Assembly: GCA_940337035.1 (NCBI GenBank)
Contig: CALNHX010003322.1
Coordinates: forward strand, 62,001-126,000
Reading direction: 5' to 3'
From: Agriotes lineatus
Taxonomy: Eukaryota > Arthropoda > Insecta > Coleoptera > Elateridae
DNA: 64,000 bases
The position numbers and the translations under genes are program-made. Positions within the stretch are counted from its first letter, which is position 1. Each line of letters begins with the position of its first letter. Positions 31,535 through 42,360 of this stretch are shown one piece after another. The notes beneath the pieces were generated by a model. That model did not search any database. It had not been told where the DNA came from and worked only from the letters and a program-made list of their open reading frames with translations.

Positions 31535-31701
31535 TATACAGGGTCATTAAAAAAAATTGCATGTGACGTTACCACTGAAACAATTGAAGATAAAAATTTT
31601 TTGATAGTGCTAAAATGTAGGTTTTTATATGCCATTTGATTTGATATAAGGTTTATTGGGTCTAAAATAAATAGTAAAGTAGCTAAAAGGCGGAGCCTTT
31701 T
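31535..31701 (-). repeat. Right terminal inverted repeat of the 22.4-kb composite (outer part)
   Basis: The inverse of 9286-9452. The outer end is AAAAGGCGGAGCCTTTT, a perfect 7-3-7 palindrome at about 31685-31701. The inner part of the repeat continues at 30022 back to about 29990 on the other side of the mariner. Confidence 0.85.
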
Positions 31702-31990
31702 ATTATCTACATTGACAAGCACCCAGAATGGCAAAAACAGAGCTCTTGTCGTCGACGCCTCTTTTTATTGAAACTTGGAAATGACTTAGTACGCAAAAAC
31801 ATAGAGCTTCGTGCAAACAATAATCAACTTCATAGACACATAAAAACCTAGAGCCTAGAAAATGCGGTAGATGTTATAAGTGTTCCCGAAAGGAGGATAA
31901 GAAAAGTAAAGTGACCTATGATACTTGCAAAAAATTTATATACAGAGAGATTTTTCTTACTACGAACACGGCAGACGATATGTCGAATTT
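31702..31990 (+). pseudogene. piggyBac transposase relic, right half
   Basis: Opens with the piggyBac block FIIYIDKHPEWQK, the expected continuation of LDIQSV at 9282. It proceeds, with frame changes, through LGNDLVRKNIELRANN to the C-terminal Cys-rich finger (RKCGRCYKCSRKEDKK, YDTCKKFI). It is the same strand, is non-overlapping with the left half, and together they make one gene. Confidence 0.72.
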
Positions 31991-32079
31991 ACAAATGCCG
32001 AGAATTTAACTTTGACAGTTTGCGTATTTTGTCAGTAGATAATATCTGCTGTCATTTCTATCTTAAAATCGATAACTAC

Positions 32080-32620
32080 GAAGCAACGGATCAGTGCAAA
32101 TTGTAAAATGGTATTATCAGGGTCCAACGGTCCGGGAAATTCAAAATTCTTTCACAACATTTGAAAATAGGTGTTTTTTATCGTTATCAACGTTACATGG
32201 AGTTATTTCAAATTTTGGAAACTTTGGATGTGTTTCTCCCCAAAAGCACAAAAGGCCTAATGTTCCCAATGAAAACAGGTATTTAAAAGAGGTTTGTATT
32301 ACCGCTAATGACTATCCAGACTATTTATTTGAATAAATTGCAGAACTAGTAGATTTAGCAGCGATATTCTTCCCGTTGGCCATTTCAAAAGTATGGAATT
32401 TTGTGAAACTGTGACAGAAATGCCTAAAACTTCCTCTGAAATGTCGTTTTCACTACAACTAACGATTTGAAGAACTGCGTTTAAAAATTAAAGGGGTAGT
32501 TTAGAGTACTGGCACTAATACGTTGGCTAATGTGCGGAGAAGTTTCTGTGATCACTTAAGTTATTGTTTAGCGCAAGAAGGCAGGCTCTTTGAACACGAG
32601 CTAATTTAAACTTCTTGAAT
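32080..32620 (+). pseudogene. Internally deleted transposase-like protein (DUF4817-type HTH plus C-terminus)
   Basis: Plus-strand pieces read IVKWYYQGPTVREIQNSF and CVSPQKHKRPN, resembling the helix-turn-helix of insect DUF4817-type transposon proteins. Later, LANVRRSFCDHLSYCLAQEGRLFEHELI matches the usual C-terminal phrase (F..RL..C....G.HFEHL.) of the same sort of protein. The catalytic middle is absent and stops intervene. I regard it as a non-autonomous deletion derivative or relic; family assignment is tentative. Confidence 0.42.
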
Positions 32621-32639
32621 TTTGTTGTTTGAAATAAAA

Positions 32640-35272
32640 ATAGTTTTATTTTTGTTTGCATCTTTTTTTTACTGAGTTAGTTTGTTCTTCAGAATGCGTT
32701 TTACTTGGAGAACTACCTTCTTTTACTGTACTGTTAATCTCTAAAAATCCTGTTTTTCAACTTTGAATTTATCACCTGAATTAATCACAGAATAACAGTA
32801 CTTCATACATTCTATCTGTGATATAATAATTAATTTTAAAAAATTACACTAGACGTCTGCGTTGAACAATTACTTAAACAATCAACGCAGACGACCCGTG
32901 GATTAATATCAGAGTACTTTAGACCGACTGTCCATCGGTCTTGGCGTATTTTTAGGCAATCGTAAATTCGCCTTGATTTACTCGTGTTCGCAGTTCATGA
33001 ATTTGCACTGTATGTGAAGCCCACCGTAGAAAAGTTACTACCATTGTATGGATTGATTGTGCTGCTAAGGAGTAACTAGAGGCATCAATAATCAAAAAAG
33101 TGCAGTTGTAGTCGTATTCTATTTTACCCTCCACATTTCGATGAATTTTGTAAGAGTATTTTTGTTTATTTTTACAGTTACCTTCCTTATTGTTAAATTT
33201 GTATTAATAATATATACAAAAAAAGTTTAATATAGCTCTCAGTATTATTATTGTAGAAGATATTAAGTACATTTAGACAGTTAAATTGACGAAAAATCAG
33301 AGGGGGGCCTTGGTGACCCCACTTCGGCTTTTACGTAGATTTGTGAGCTTAGGTATTTAAGGGTTAAATTAAAAAATACATTTGAGACTATTAATGTACT
33401 TACTTTCTAGCTTCAATTAATCAACCAGTGTAATACCACTTATGTGATCTTATTTGGACTTAAGTAATACCTCCTCTGTGTTATTAATTACAAACAACGG
33501 TAATATTTTATTAAAATTTTGTGATAATTGCACTAATTTAATTTATTTACAATTAAAAATGGGGTATCATTTTATTTTTCAACAAATATTGTATGTCATT
33601 TAGAGTTGAACAGAACTACTTATTTTCGTCTCCTGTAAAATTTGATTATTTGCATAGGAGATATTGCTGAACCAACAACAATGTGCAGTTCTTTCAATGT
33701 AGTGTAGTGCCGTGTTTTCAAACTTTTCACACAAAAACATTACTAGATAGATGTATACTACGTTTTGTATAACAAGTTCCTTTTGACATTTAAGGACTTA
33801 CCTTTACTTATATTGCTTTTTTTAAATTTAATAATTTTAGTATTGACCAGTTCGTATAAAACAAAGACGACTTATCATAAATAACAGAGAAATATAAACA
33901 TTACAAGCTCCAAATCCGGTGCGCGACTGTGCTCAAAAATAGCCGTAATAGCAAAATGCTGTTATTTAAGTAACCACTGTAAAATACTTTCGTTACACAA
34001 AGGTATTTTTAAAATTCAACTGAATTTCTTCTCATTTCAAAGAATTGCCTGAAAAATTAACACTTCATCATTTCAGTTTGATATTACAGTCTACTTGCTC
34101 CTGAAGGCTAAATATTGCATGAGATTTGCAGTAATTTCCAACTTGGGCGAACCAACAGGATCGCTACCATCTTGAAATGGTAGATGACATAGATGATGTG
34201 AAATTCTTACCAACACTTCAGAAATCACAAATTTCTTTTCAAAGCTCATTGGTGACAATGAAAGTTATATTTATACCCAGAAACAAAGCAATCCAGTAAA
34301 TATTCAAAGCGAGATGCTCTAGATATACTCACTAAAATATTATCATTTCCAAAATAATATTGGTCTGGCCCAAACCTAACGGAAGAAGATTAAATTGAAC
34401 AGGATATATAAATATGAAGAAAAGCAACCCCAAATGTCCTAACAAAACGGAGATGCTGATGTTAGAAATCCTAGCAAATATACAATTTTTGGTTTCAGAA
34501 GAAGCTATGCAGGAATCCTACTAACAACAACTACAACCTTCTTTGAACCTCATATAGTTTGTGACTATAGAGGTCTTTTCAGCTGCAAATACTGCAGCTT
34601 ACATCTTCTGTCTACAGCAATCACATCTACATTCACTGCTTGTAGTAACTCCCTTTAAAGGCGAGGCGCCTCTGCCATCTGCTGTAATGTGAGCCGAAGT
34701 TTTCAGGATAATTTGACTTCCATTGATTCTATTGTTTTCCAAAAGTAAATTGCAACAGATTTCCACTTCTAGTTCTGCAAAGCAGTGTTCTTCTCTGTTG
34801 GTACAAATATTCTAATATGATGCAGGGATTTGAAGAGTAGTACAGTATCCATTAATCAAGATGAACAGTATGTACAATCAATTCGGTTTAAAAATGTTTG
34901 TAACAAACTATTCTGCACTGCTGCGAGTTTGTTGTATATAGTTGTAGTTGAAAGTCTCTTCCGAATTGCACCATGCCATGGGAAAGCGTAATTCTGTAAC
35001 AAAAAATACTTAAATTATTACCAGCAATAGCAGATATGAAAATTATGACCAGGGCAATTGGGGATATCCAAAAATTATTAAAAATAGTGCTGTTACATTA
35101 TTAATTGCCGGTATTGGATCGGAACATGCAGTTGTACTAACTCAGTGGAAGGGCGTAATGGATCGACAACAGGGGGGAATAAGATCGATTTGTAATTACT
35201 GGCATTAACGAACAATAACAATACGATCACATAATAAATATCATATCACATATTTAAATATCACAATCTTAA
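32640..35272. other. Intergenic AT-rich stretch
   Basis: No gene is recognised. The only structure is an 11-bp inverted repeat, GTCTGCGTTGA / TCAACGCAGAC, at about 32856-32894. The remaining ORFs are short and unrelated to anything I know. Confidence 0.5.
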
Positions 35273-35274
35273 TA

Positions 35275-35460
35275 ACGGGTGTTCATAAACAGTCGTCATC
35301 CCAGTAGGTTTTTACTTCAAAAACGTATGTCTATTATAATTGAGAAAAACTGCGCTATGACAGTACTCAATGACGTTTCATTGTGTTGCACGAATTAATC
35401 AAAGATATAACATTTTGTTTTTCAAAGCAACTGGGATGACGACTGTTTATGAACACCCGT
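35275..35460. mobile_element. 186-bp MITE with perfect 31-bp inverted repeats and TA duplication
   Basis: The left arm starts ACGGGTGTTCATAAACAGTC and the right arm is its exact inverse over 31 bp. TA flanks at 35273-35274 and 35461-35462. The short non-coding interior is typical of a mariner-type MITE. Confidence 0.9.
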
Positions 35461-35462
35461 TA

Positions 35463-38400
35463 GATCAAACCTGAGACAGTGTGCATAGGAAAACACAGCC
35501 CTTGTTGAGTAAATATAAAAGCTATTTTCCAAACTGAATTAATTTAAAACTGTAAATTAGCCAAAGCAGATAATTTTGAAGCATCCCGTATACTGAATGA
35601 ACATTATTACATTACTGCGTTCCACCCTTAATGATTTAATTGCACTCCAAATACTCACACATTCAGATATCTGTATGTTTTATCGGTAACCTTATGATAT
35701 GCTGGGACCGCTTTTCCAGGAGGCAAACTTGATATGGCGATAATTATAGGAACAAACGTAAGTGGTGTAACTATCCACTCAGCTAGTTGTGTTGCATGCG
35801 AAGCGACGTTATTTATACCTGAATTAAACTCAGCTGAAAGCCGGTTTGCACACATAAAATACAATTTGCTAATACAATGGTGAAGCCGTTAGCCCTAAAG
35901 CGAAGGCATATGAATTTATAGGTCAAATAACATCGTGCAGCACGAGGTGGAGGCGATATTAGATTCCACCAGCTTCTGCCAGGACAGAGGCGGACACAGG
36001 AAGCTAATTCGGGTACTGCTCGTCCCAATCAGGGCAGCGAGAATGAGTTCAGTCAAAAACTCCAAGTCAACCGGCTAATCTGAAGACTTCCTTTCTACTT
36101 GAATAGAGTAGCCCGTAGGGTGAAGGCTATATATATATTCCAAATTAGCAAATTGAACAACAAACAATGAAATGCCTTACCAGAAAGAATCTGCCAGAAT
36201 CTCACACAAAAATGTGCTCAGCAAACAATTTATATCTGCATGGTTTTGGGTCGAAAATATGCCTCAATCAATTATCCTACATTAGCCTGACCTAGCTAGT
36301 AATTCCACTAATGCAACAATCCATCTCAGGAAAGCTCCAAGAGCCCGATGGCGAAAGATACGGCACAAGAAACAAAACGAACGTTTAACGACTTTGTGAC
36401 ATTTTTGGCGAGCCGGAAATGACGCCAAACTGTATCACCATCTAGCGACAACTATTACTGCCCTCGGCGGAAAAGTTGCAGTTTAGTAGGAAACTGCATT
36501 AAGTAGAAAACTGCAGCTTGCAGGAAACCTGCCTTTGACAAGACACACATGTGCAGGACCAATTGCCTAATCGCTGGGCGTTTCTCTCCGTGGAAATTAC
36601 TAAATAAATTACAAAATGACAATAAATTGGTCTCAGTGAAATACAATTATACCTTCAAACGAAGCAGATAAGCCATTTCGTGTTACAACAGCTCATGAAA
36701 ACGTTGTCTATCTCTTGAGGCCAATTTACTCGGGAGCAACAGAACTCAGGATATTGAAAATTGTCAAAATTATAGTCACATAAAAATTGCCAAAATCATT
36801 TTAAAAACAATTTATAAATCTGTTGATTACTCCCCGGAGATGAGAAATCTCTTAGATTCCTTAAAAATTATGGATTCAACAAAATAAAAACGAATTTAAA
36901 AGTTTTGATATTGAGCTGTTTAAGTAATAATAAATACATGTAGGAGAAATGTCAGCTAAAATTTGTAATTGAAATAGTTACTCAGTAAAACTGAATAAGA
37001 GCATTAGTCAAATAAACAATTATAAAACTTTATTTAGTGTAATGTTTCGCTGTAAGTTAGCAGCTTCATCAGACAAAATTTGTAAGAAAAGTGAACATTT
37101 TAGTGAATCTAGGTTTAATTAGAAAATACATTTAATGTTTTCTAATAATTAAAGGAAATATTAGTTACAAGTGATTATTTTTTTTTTAATATAAATAATG
37201 AAGTAGGGAAAGCAGCTGACCTAGTAGAGGAAAAAAGAAAGTTATTAATTACTCATAATTGTTTGCCAAATTAATATACTTACAAGGTTGAAAAATTAAG
37301 TAGGATTTTCTTTTCCTCTTTTGTCTTTTTAATTGTAGTTCAATTTTTTAAATAACATGTAAAAACCAATTGAAATTGAGGAGCTCGAAGAAGAGTAGGT
37401 GATTATAGGACATGGCAAGATTAAATAAGTATTTAATTACCTATAGGTAAGTGATTCGATAGTTTATGTTGGGGTTATGCAAAATGTTTTCCGAAGCAGA
37501 AGGCGTTTTGAGTTAAAAAACGTTAAAAAATGGCAAACTTTGCGTGTAAAAAAGGTAGCCAAATCCACTCTGGAACTTAGCACTTTTTTATAGTTTGTAG
37601 AACCAGGTTAATTCCTTGACAGGAATTGAAGCTTAATTCGTTGTTATAAGAGATAGTGTGAGATGGTCAGGCCAAACCACCTCGTTACTGACAATTGTAG
37701 CCTTTGTCAACCACCATCAATGAATATACGATCATTGCTAAAGGTATATTGAATTTAAAATCACAATACAGAACTATATATACAGGTAATGTGTGTCGTG
37801 TTTTCACGACCTATTAGTAAAATTACATTCATATGCGTTTTAAAATAGCGTAATTGTATACACTTTGTTTGTCATCTGACCCACTGGCCGCGCAAACTGC
37901 ACAGTTTGTAAAAAGCGCTCACTGTATGCTTCGTAACATGACCTACTACGGTTGATAAACTGCAGCGTCTGTTTGTAAACACGGAATTGGCACGCTTTTG
38001 CTAGTTTTGTAACTCGCTTGTTTTTTTGTATTTGCCCAATTTCACTTTGTTTTACACTCTTAATGCTAAATCCATGTTTAAACAAAGTTTGAACATTGCG
38101 CATTGATAGCGATGCGTGAATGTCCCCGTTTTTTTCCGGTTGTCGAAAAAAGTAATTATGAATATGAGTATTAAAGTGTTACCTTTTTAATAAGTATATA
38201 ATGTGTTATGGTTAATTACTGAGCGCTTTTTTCGGAACGCAGGCCTTGAGTAAAATTTTAGGTTAAATTTTTCCGTAAAAATATAAATGGGGTTAAAATT
38301 ATAAAAATAATGGTTGCGTATAAAACAATAAAGGTTAATTTACCTTTAAGCAGTGATTGTTGTGGAATATGTTCATTTTAAATAAAATTTTCTGGCATGT

Positions 38401-39240
38401 TATTTTAATATGTGATTGCATATTTGGGTGTTTGTACCATTTTATGGAGGGTTGATAGGTCTGTTGTAGTTTGTCAATCTATCAGGAAAAATTAAAATTA
38501 ATAAGTTTGCTAATATTTATACGTTACTTACATTTAGAATTACGTAAAAAAAGTTTTTCAAGATGATTTTATGTTGAGATTTGTCTATTATTTTACCAAC
38601 GCAATACATATAATAGCGACATTTATATGAATATTTTAAAAATGTGATCGCAAAATTCACTGCTTCCTGGATTAATACGAAACTAAACGTCTCTATTACG
38701 GCTTGGCGCGTTTGTAGTTCCAGGCATTATTTCTGTGATTGTAGAGGCGATGTCTTACGCGCAATTCAGGCTGCATATTATGAGTATCTACTTGAAAATA
38801 TTGCATTACTGCCCGGATGCGAATTCTCAGTTGTTTTTATATTATTAAGCTATTGCTAGGTATTTATCACTTTATTAGACTCAATAGTTATATTCTTGTA
38901 AATCCATATTACTAATTAATCGACTTTTAATTTCATGTTTGTGTATGCAGCCACCATCTATACAGTGCTGTTAAGGCTGCATAATGTTAAAAATGATTGT
39001 ATAGCCGGCAAAAATTCAGACAATTCAAGACATTCTTGTATATAACCTACAAATTCGAGCAAGTGTTTCTGGAAGGAATAGATTTAAACAACGATTAATA
39101 CCAATTTATAAGAGTGTAAGTACAAAAATTGCTTTGTGAAGTTTGCTACTACATTTGTGCATGTTTTAAAATTATTGAAAAAGATGAGTTGCAAAAAATA
39201 AAGAAATTTATTTGATGTTTTACCATTATATTTTTGTAGA
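35463..39240. other. Intergenic stretch, nothing recognised
   Basis: There are several sub-90-codon ORFs with no motif I know, for example a minus-strand frame at 37840-38103. The composition changes around 35.7-36.5 kb (less AT-rich), but no gene structure, RNA gene or repeat is evident. Confidence 0.4.
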
Positions 39241-39990
39241 TGCATAGAAAAAAACTCACTTCAGAGAAAAAGCTATACATACTTACTTTAGTAGACAATA
39301 CAGAGCCTAGTCAACGTCAGATAGCTAAAAAATGTGCAGTATCACAGTCAATATTGTGCCATTTAAACAGAAAATTGAAAGCGAACTAACCTATGATACG
39401 TGCTGGTTGATTTGGAAGACAGCAGGTCATAACTCCAAGAAGCAAGAGGTAATTACAGAAAATTGCCTTGAAATACAAGACGGCAAGTCATGCTGATATA
39501 AATACAAAGTTGGGAGAGTCTCACTGCAAGGTATCAATTTAAACTGTTAAGGTGAAACTTGAAGAGCTTGAATTCAAATGCAGAAGACCTGTAAAGCAAC
39601 CTCAAATAACTCCAGAGATGACCAGAAATACAATAGTATGAGCTCATAATCATAAACATTCAACCTTCCATGATTGGCAAATTGTAACGTGTAGTATATA
39701 ATCTTACCTATATATTTATTGTTAATTATTTTTTATTGTAGATTTAAAATCTTACAAGATACGTCTATTAGGAGAAAAACAATTGAGAGGTATAATTCAG
39801 ATTGCGATTTGTAATGTGCATGGGACACTTATACGTTGTCGAGGGAGCCATGTGCCAAGCGGAGTACAAAACGGTTTCAGAGGACAGGTTGCTCCCACAA
39901 CTGTAAGATTGGTTTTGATGAAGTAGAAATGTCAATGGTCCGTCACACAGACTATACGTACACAGTGGGTGCTCCTCACGTAAAGCTTTA
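39241..39990 (+). pseudogene. Tc1-like transposase relic
   Basis: The N-terminal HTH reads LTSEKKLYILTLV and PSQRQIAKKCAVSQS. Next come RRPVKQPQITPEMTRN and HSTFHDWQI, matching the Tc1 linker (RP..KP.LT..M...R..WA..H..W). After a gap of unrelated bases at about 39690-39780, GHLYVVEGAMCQAEYKTV and RLLPQL appear, the Tc1 block between the first and second Asp. Stops are frequent, no catalytic triad is intact, and the 3' end is missing. Confidence 0.6.
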
Positions 39991-40024
39991 ATTTCCATTT
40001 ACTGCCGAAAAATAGTGCTTTGGG

Positions 40025-40380
40025 TTGTTAATTGTTGCTAAGATGCCGGAAAAAAGATTGGAAAAGGATAAGAACACGATGAAGGATGTAGTTAGTTCGA
40101 CAATAAAAGATCTAATGGTAAATCAAGATTTTCTGGACCTGCTACGAACCCAAGTAAACATAGTCGTACAGGATGCAGTTTATAAAATTGTGAGTGACTT
40201 TATGCAACGATCCAGTGAACAAATATCTACTCTTCAAAAAAGTAATGCCGCCTTGTTAGAAGAAAACGAAAGATAAAAGCTAGGGTTGAGCAGTTGGAAC
40301 AATATTCTCGTAGGAATTGTGTCCGTATTTTTGGCATCCAGGAAGCGTCAAATGAAAATATTGAAGAAGTGGTCTGTATC
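40025..40380 (+). pseudogene. LINE ORF1, N-terminal coiled-coil part
   Basis: Starts MPEKRLEKDKNTMKD with an amphipathic, Gln/Leu-rich segment (SEQISTLQKSNAALLEENE). A stop near 40274 is followed in another frame by ARVEQLEQYSRRNCVRIFGI, the conserved start of the LINE ORF1 RNA-binding core (LEQYSRRNN.RI.G.). It is on the same strand as the ORF2 piece below and probably the same element, with most of ORF1 and the endonuclease deleted. Confidence 0.6.
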
Positions 40381-40439
40381 AAGCGATAGCCGTTTAAGAA
40401 AATCACATCCGGTAATAGTTAAGTTTATAAGTTATCGGT

Positions 40440-40820
40440 ACAATACATGATTGTGGAGTAATACCCATGCATCATCCTAGTGATCACAGTTTAATTTTTT
40501 GAATAGCTAAAAGCATGCCAACTCTACATACTTTCAGAAATTTCAAACATTTTGATGTCGGAGCATTTCACCACGATTTCCAATTCACGCCTTGGAATCT
40601 AATTTATAATATAGATAATATTGATGATAAATTGATTTTTTAAAATAACTATATACTAACTTTGTTTGATTTGCACACCTTCTTTAAAACAGTCACAGTC
40701 ACGTTCACAAAACCCAATTGTCCATGGCTCACAGATACTATTAGAACTATGATATCCCTAAGAAACAAAGCATTTTCTAAATTTAAAAAAACGGGTTCTG
40801 TTGCAAACTGGAAATATTAT
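40440..40820 (+). pseudogene. LINE ORF2 fragment, cut by assembly gap
   Basis: The plus-strand frame reads HHPSDHSLIF, the end of the endonuclease (SDH block). It continues through FRNFKHFD and NCPWLTDTIRTMISLRNKAFSKF, the standard linker before the RT. The frame runs into the N gap at 40821 and the RT is not found beyond it. Confidence 0.6.
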
Positions 40821-40843
40821 NNNNNNNNNNNNNNNNNNNNNNN
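40821..40843. other. Assembly gap, 23 N
   Basis: Undetermined bases. The sequence on the right does not continue the LINE frame, so the join may be wrong or the real gap larger. Confidence 0.99.
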
Positions 40844-41361
40844 ATAACAAATTTGCAAATAATATGTATGTTGGCAACGTAGCTATCGCTGGAAGTGTCA
40901 ATTGTGTTAGTTAATGTACATTTTAGTTTGGTATTTACTTGGTGAAAATACAGATTTTTTGCCTCTTCCGACAACAGATTAAAATTCAGCAGGCCGTAAA
41001 CCATAGGAATAGTATAAAATCGCTTCCAAAAGTTGCAATTTAAGCGTTTCAAGCTAAAGTAAATATTTACCAATAATACCCTAGAATTTCAAACTAAAAT
41101 ATATCAATAAAGCTAAAAAAGTCGCTAATCGCAATTCCTATTTTTTTTTTTAGCTAAACCACTTTAACCTCTCGTTAAATACCCTAGATTTAGCGACTTT
41201 TCGCCGTTGGTGGCAACACTGTCGCCAGCCCCCTAAGGAAAAAATATAGTACTAACAGCTCAAAACTATCGTATTCTTGCCCAAAAATTATCGTACAACA
41301 AAATTACAGCAGCAGTTATTAACATTGGAATGATATATATAATAGCTATTTGTACAATAAG
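40844..41361. other. Non-coding stretch after the gap
   Basis: No gene. A minus-strand frame near 40850-41070 (FWKRFYTIPMVYGLLNFN) resembles a LINE C-terminal phrase faintly, which is not enough to call. Confidence 0.35.
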
Positions 41362-41463
41362 TTGGGAAAAGTAATGTTTTTCCGTTTTAGACGTGAGATT
41401 TTTTTCGAGGCGTCAGCCGAGAAAAAAAAACACGTCGTAAACGGAAAAACATGCTTTTCCCAA
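41362..41463. repeat. Imperfect palindrome, about 102 bp
   Basis: The left arm TTGGGAAAAGTAATGTTTTT pairs with the right arm ending ACATGCTTTTCCCAA. Pairing extends inward through CGTTT and ACGTG to a GAGGCGTCAGCCGAG centre, with small bulges. Confidence 0.8.
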
Positions 41464-41765
41464 AGTATTTTACACAAGAGTTTGTTAAATCCGGTAAAAA
41501 ATTACTCATTATTTAATTATCCTATAACATAAAATCGTTGCTCTCTTTCTTTCTGCCTTTCTGCTCTAATTTTGTAGTTAACATATATAAAAAATAAAGT
41601 TTGCATTGATTCTTTTTTGTCTTTTTTCCATTCTAGTTTGGAAAAATTCAACTTTTCCGCATCCAATTTATTTTTCCATTCTAGTTTGCAAGAATTCAAC
41701 TTTTTCGTATCCAATTGAGTATTGAAAAATCGAAGAATTCCTAACCGGATTTAACAATAGTATAT

Positions 41766-41886
41766 TGTAAACCTAGGCGGTAAAGTGATTATTTTCCAGG
41801 CTGAAAGAAGAAATGGACAGGCGAGCTTTAGCGAGCCTGGACACTTCTTGAAGCCTGGAAAATCACTTTACCGCCCATGGTTTACA
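41766..41886. repeat. Imperfect palindrome, about 121 bp
   Basis: TGTAAACCTAGGCGGTAAAG pairs with the inverse at 41866-41886, then TTTTCCAGGCT with AGCCTGGAAAA. The centre is GCGAGCTTTAGCGAGC. Its sequence is unrelated to the palindromes next to it. Confidence 0.85.
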
Positions 41887-42225
41887 CATTATTTTTCATC
41901 CGGAAACACCATCCTGCAATAATTTTTTTCGACGACTGACATCGAAAGTAGATTTTTCTCACTGTCATTTGACAACAGAAAGTTGACGTTTGCCACTGAG
42001 CGTGCGTTTTCATCATTTTGCCGCTCGCCGAGCGTTTTGGGTTTCCGCGTGAACAAAATAGGTAGCCACGTTCGAATGTTTCCTTGACAACGCCCGTCAT
42101 TTGTGGAAATAATCGCGTCACATGTCATAGACTGCGCGAGTAATGTTAACTTGATTGTCAATTAATTTTTGCGGTAAAACGAAATTTGATATTTTCCTTT
42201 AATAATATGCTCAGTCGTCGAAAAA

Positions 42226-42360
42226 ATAGTATGTATATTTCGAGCTAAAAGTGCGCTTGCCGCTTTTGCACGATTGCTGGTTTCGACTTCGTCTCAACCA
42301 GCAATATTCATGCGCAAGCGGCAAGAATGCACTTTCAGCTCTTAACATACAATATACTAT
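42226..42360. repeat. Imperfect palindrome, about 135 bp
   Basis: ATAGTATGTATATT pairs imperfectly with AATATACTAT at the other end, then GAGCT/AGCTC, AAAGTGC/GCACTTT, GCTTGCCGC/GCGGCAAG and ATTGCTGGTT/AACCAGCAAT. The centre is TCGACTTCGTCTC. Confidence 0.8.

Larger units (their letters stand above)
9286..31701. mobile_element. 22.4-kb composite: DUF7869-like-protein transposon with nested insertions
   Basis: The ends are inverted copies. The left begins AAAAGGCCCCGCCTTCTAGC (9286); the right, reverse-complemented from 31701, begins AAAAGGCTCCGCCTTTTAGC. Similarity runs about 200 bp inward on each side, the right copy being split by a mariner. The insertion sits in a piggyBac gene whose two halves flank it. 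Subtracting the nested pogo pair, hAT MITE, piggyBac, Gypsy, MITE, LINE and mariner leaves about 4.3 kb with one gene (15201-20723). CGTCGTA motifs recur in the subterminal parts at 9478, 9559, 14024, 14062, 14263, 14310, 26150-26180, 29824 and 29990. The target duplication could not be fixed. Confidence 0.72.

Noticed and set aside
37840..38103. Minus-strand 87-codon ORF
   Set aside because: No motif, no neighbouring coding support, and expected by chance in this length of sequence.
42170..42230. Possible small RNA gene beside the 42.2-kb palindrome
   Set aside because: No promoter or conserved box; only the inverted repeat itself is seen.
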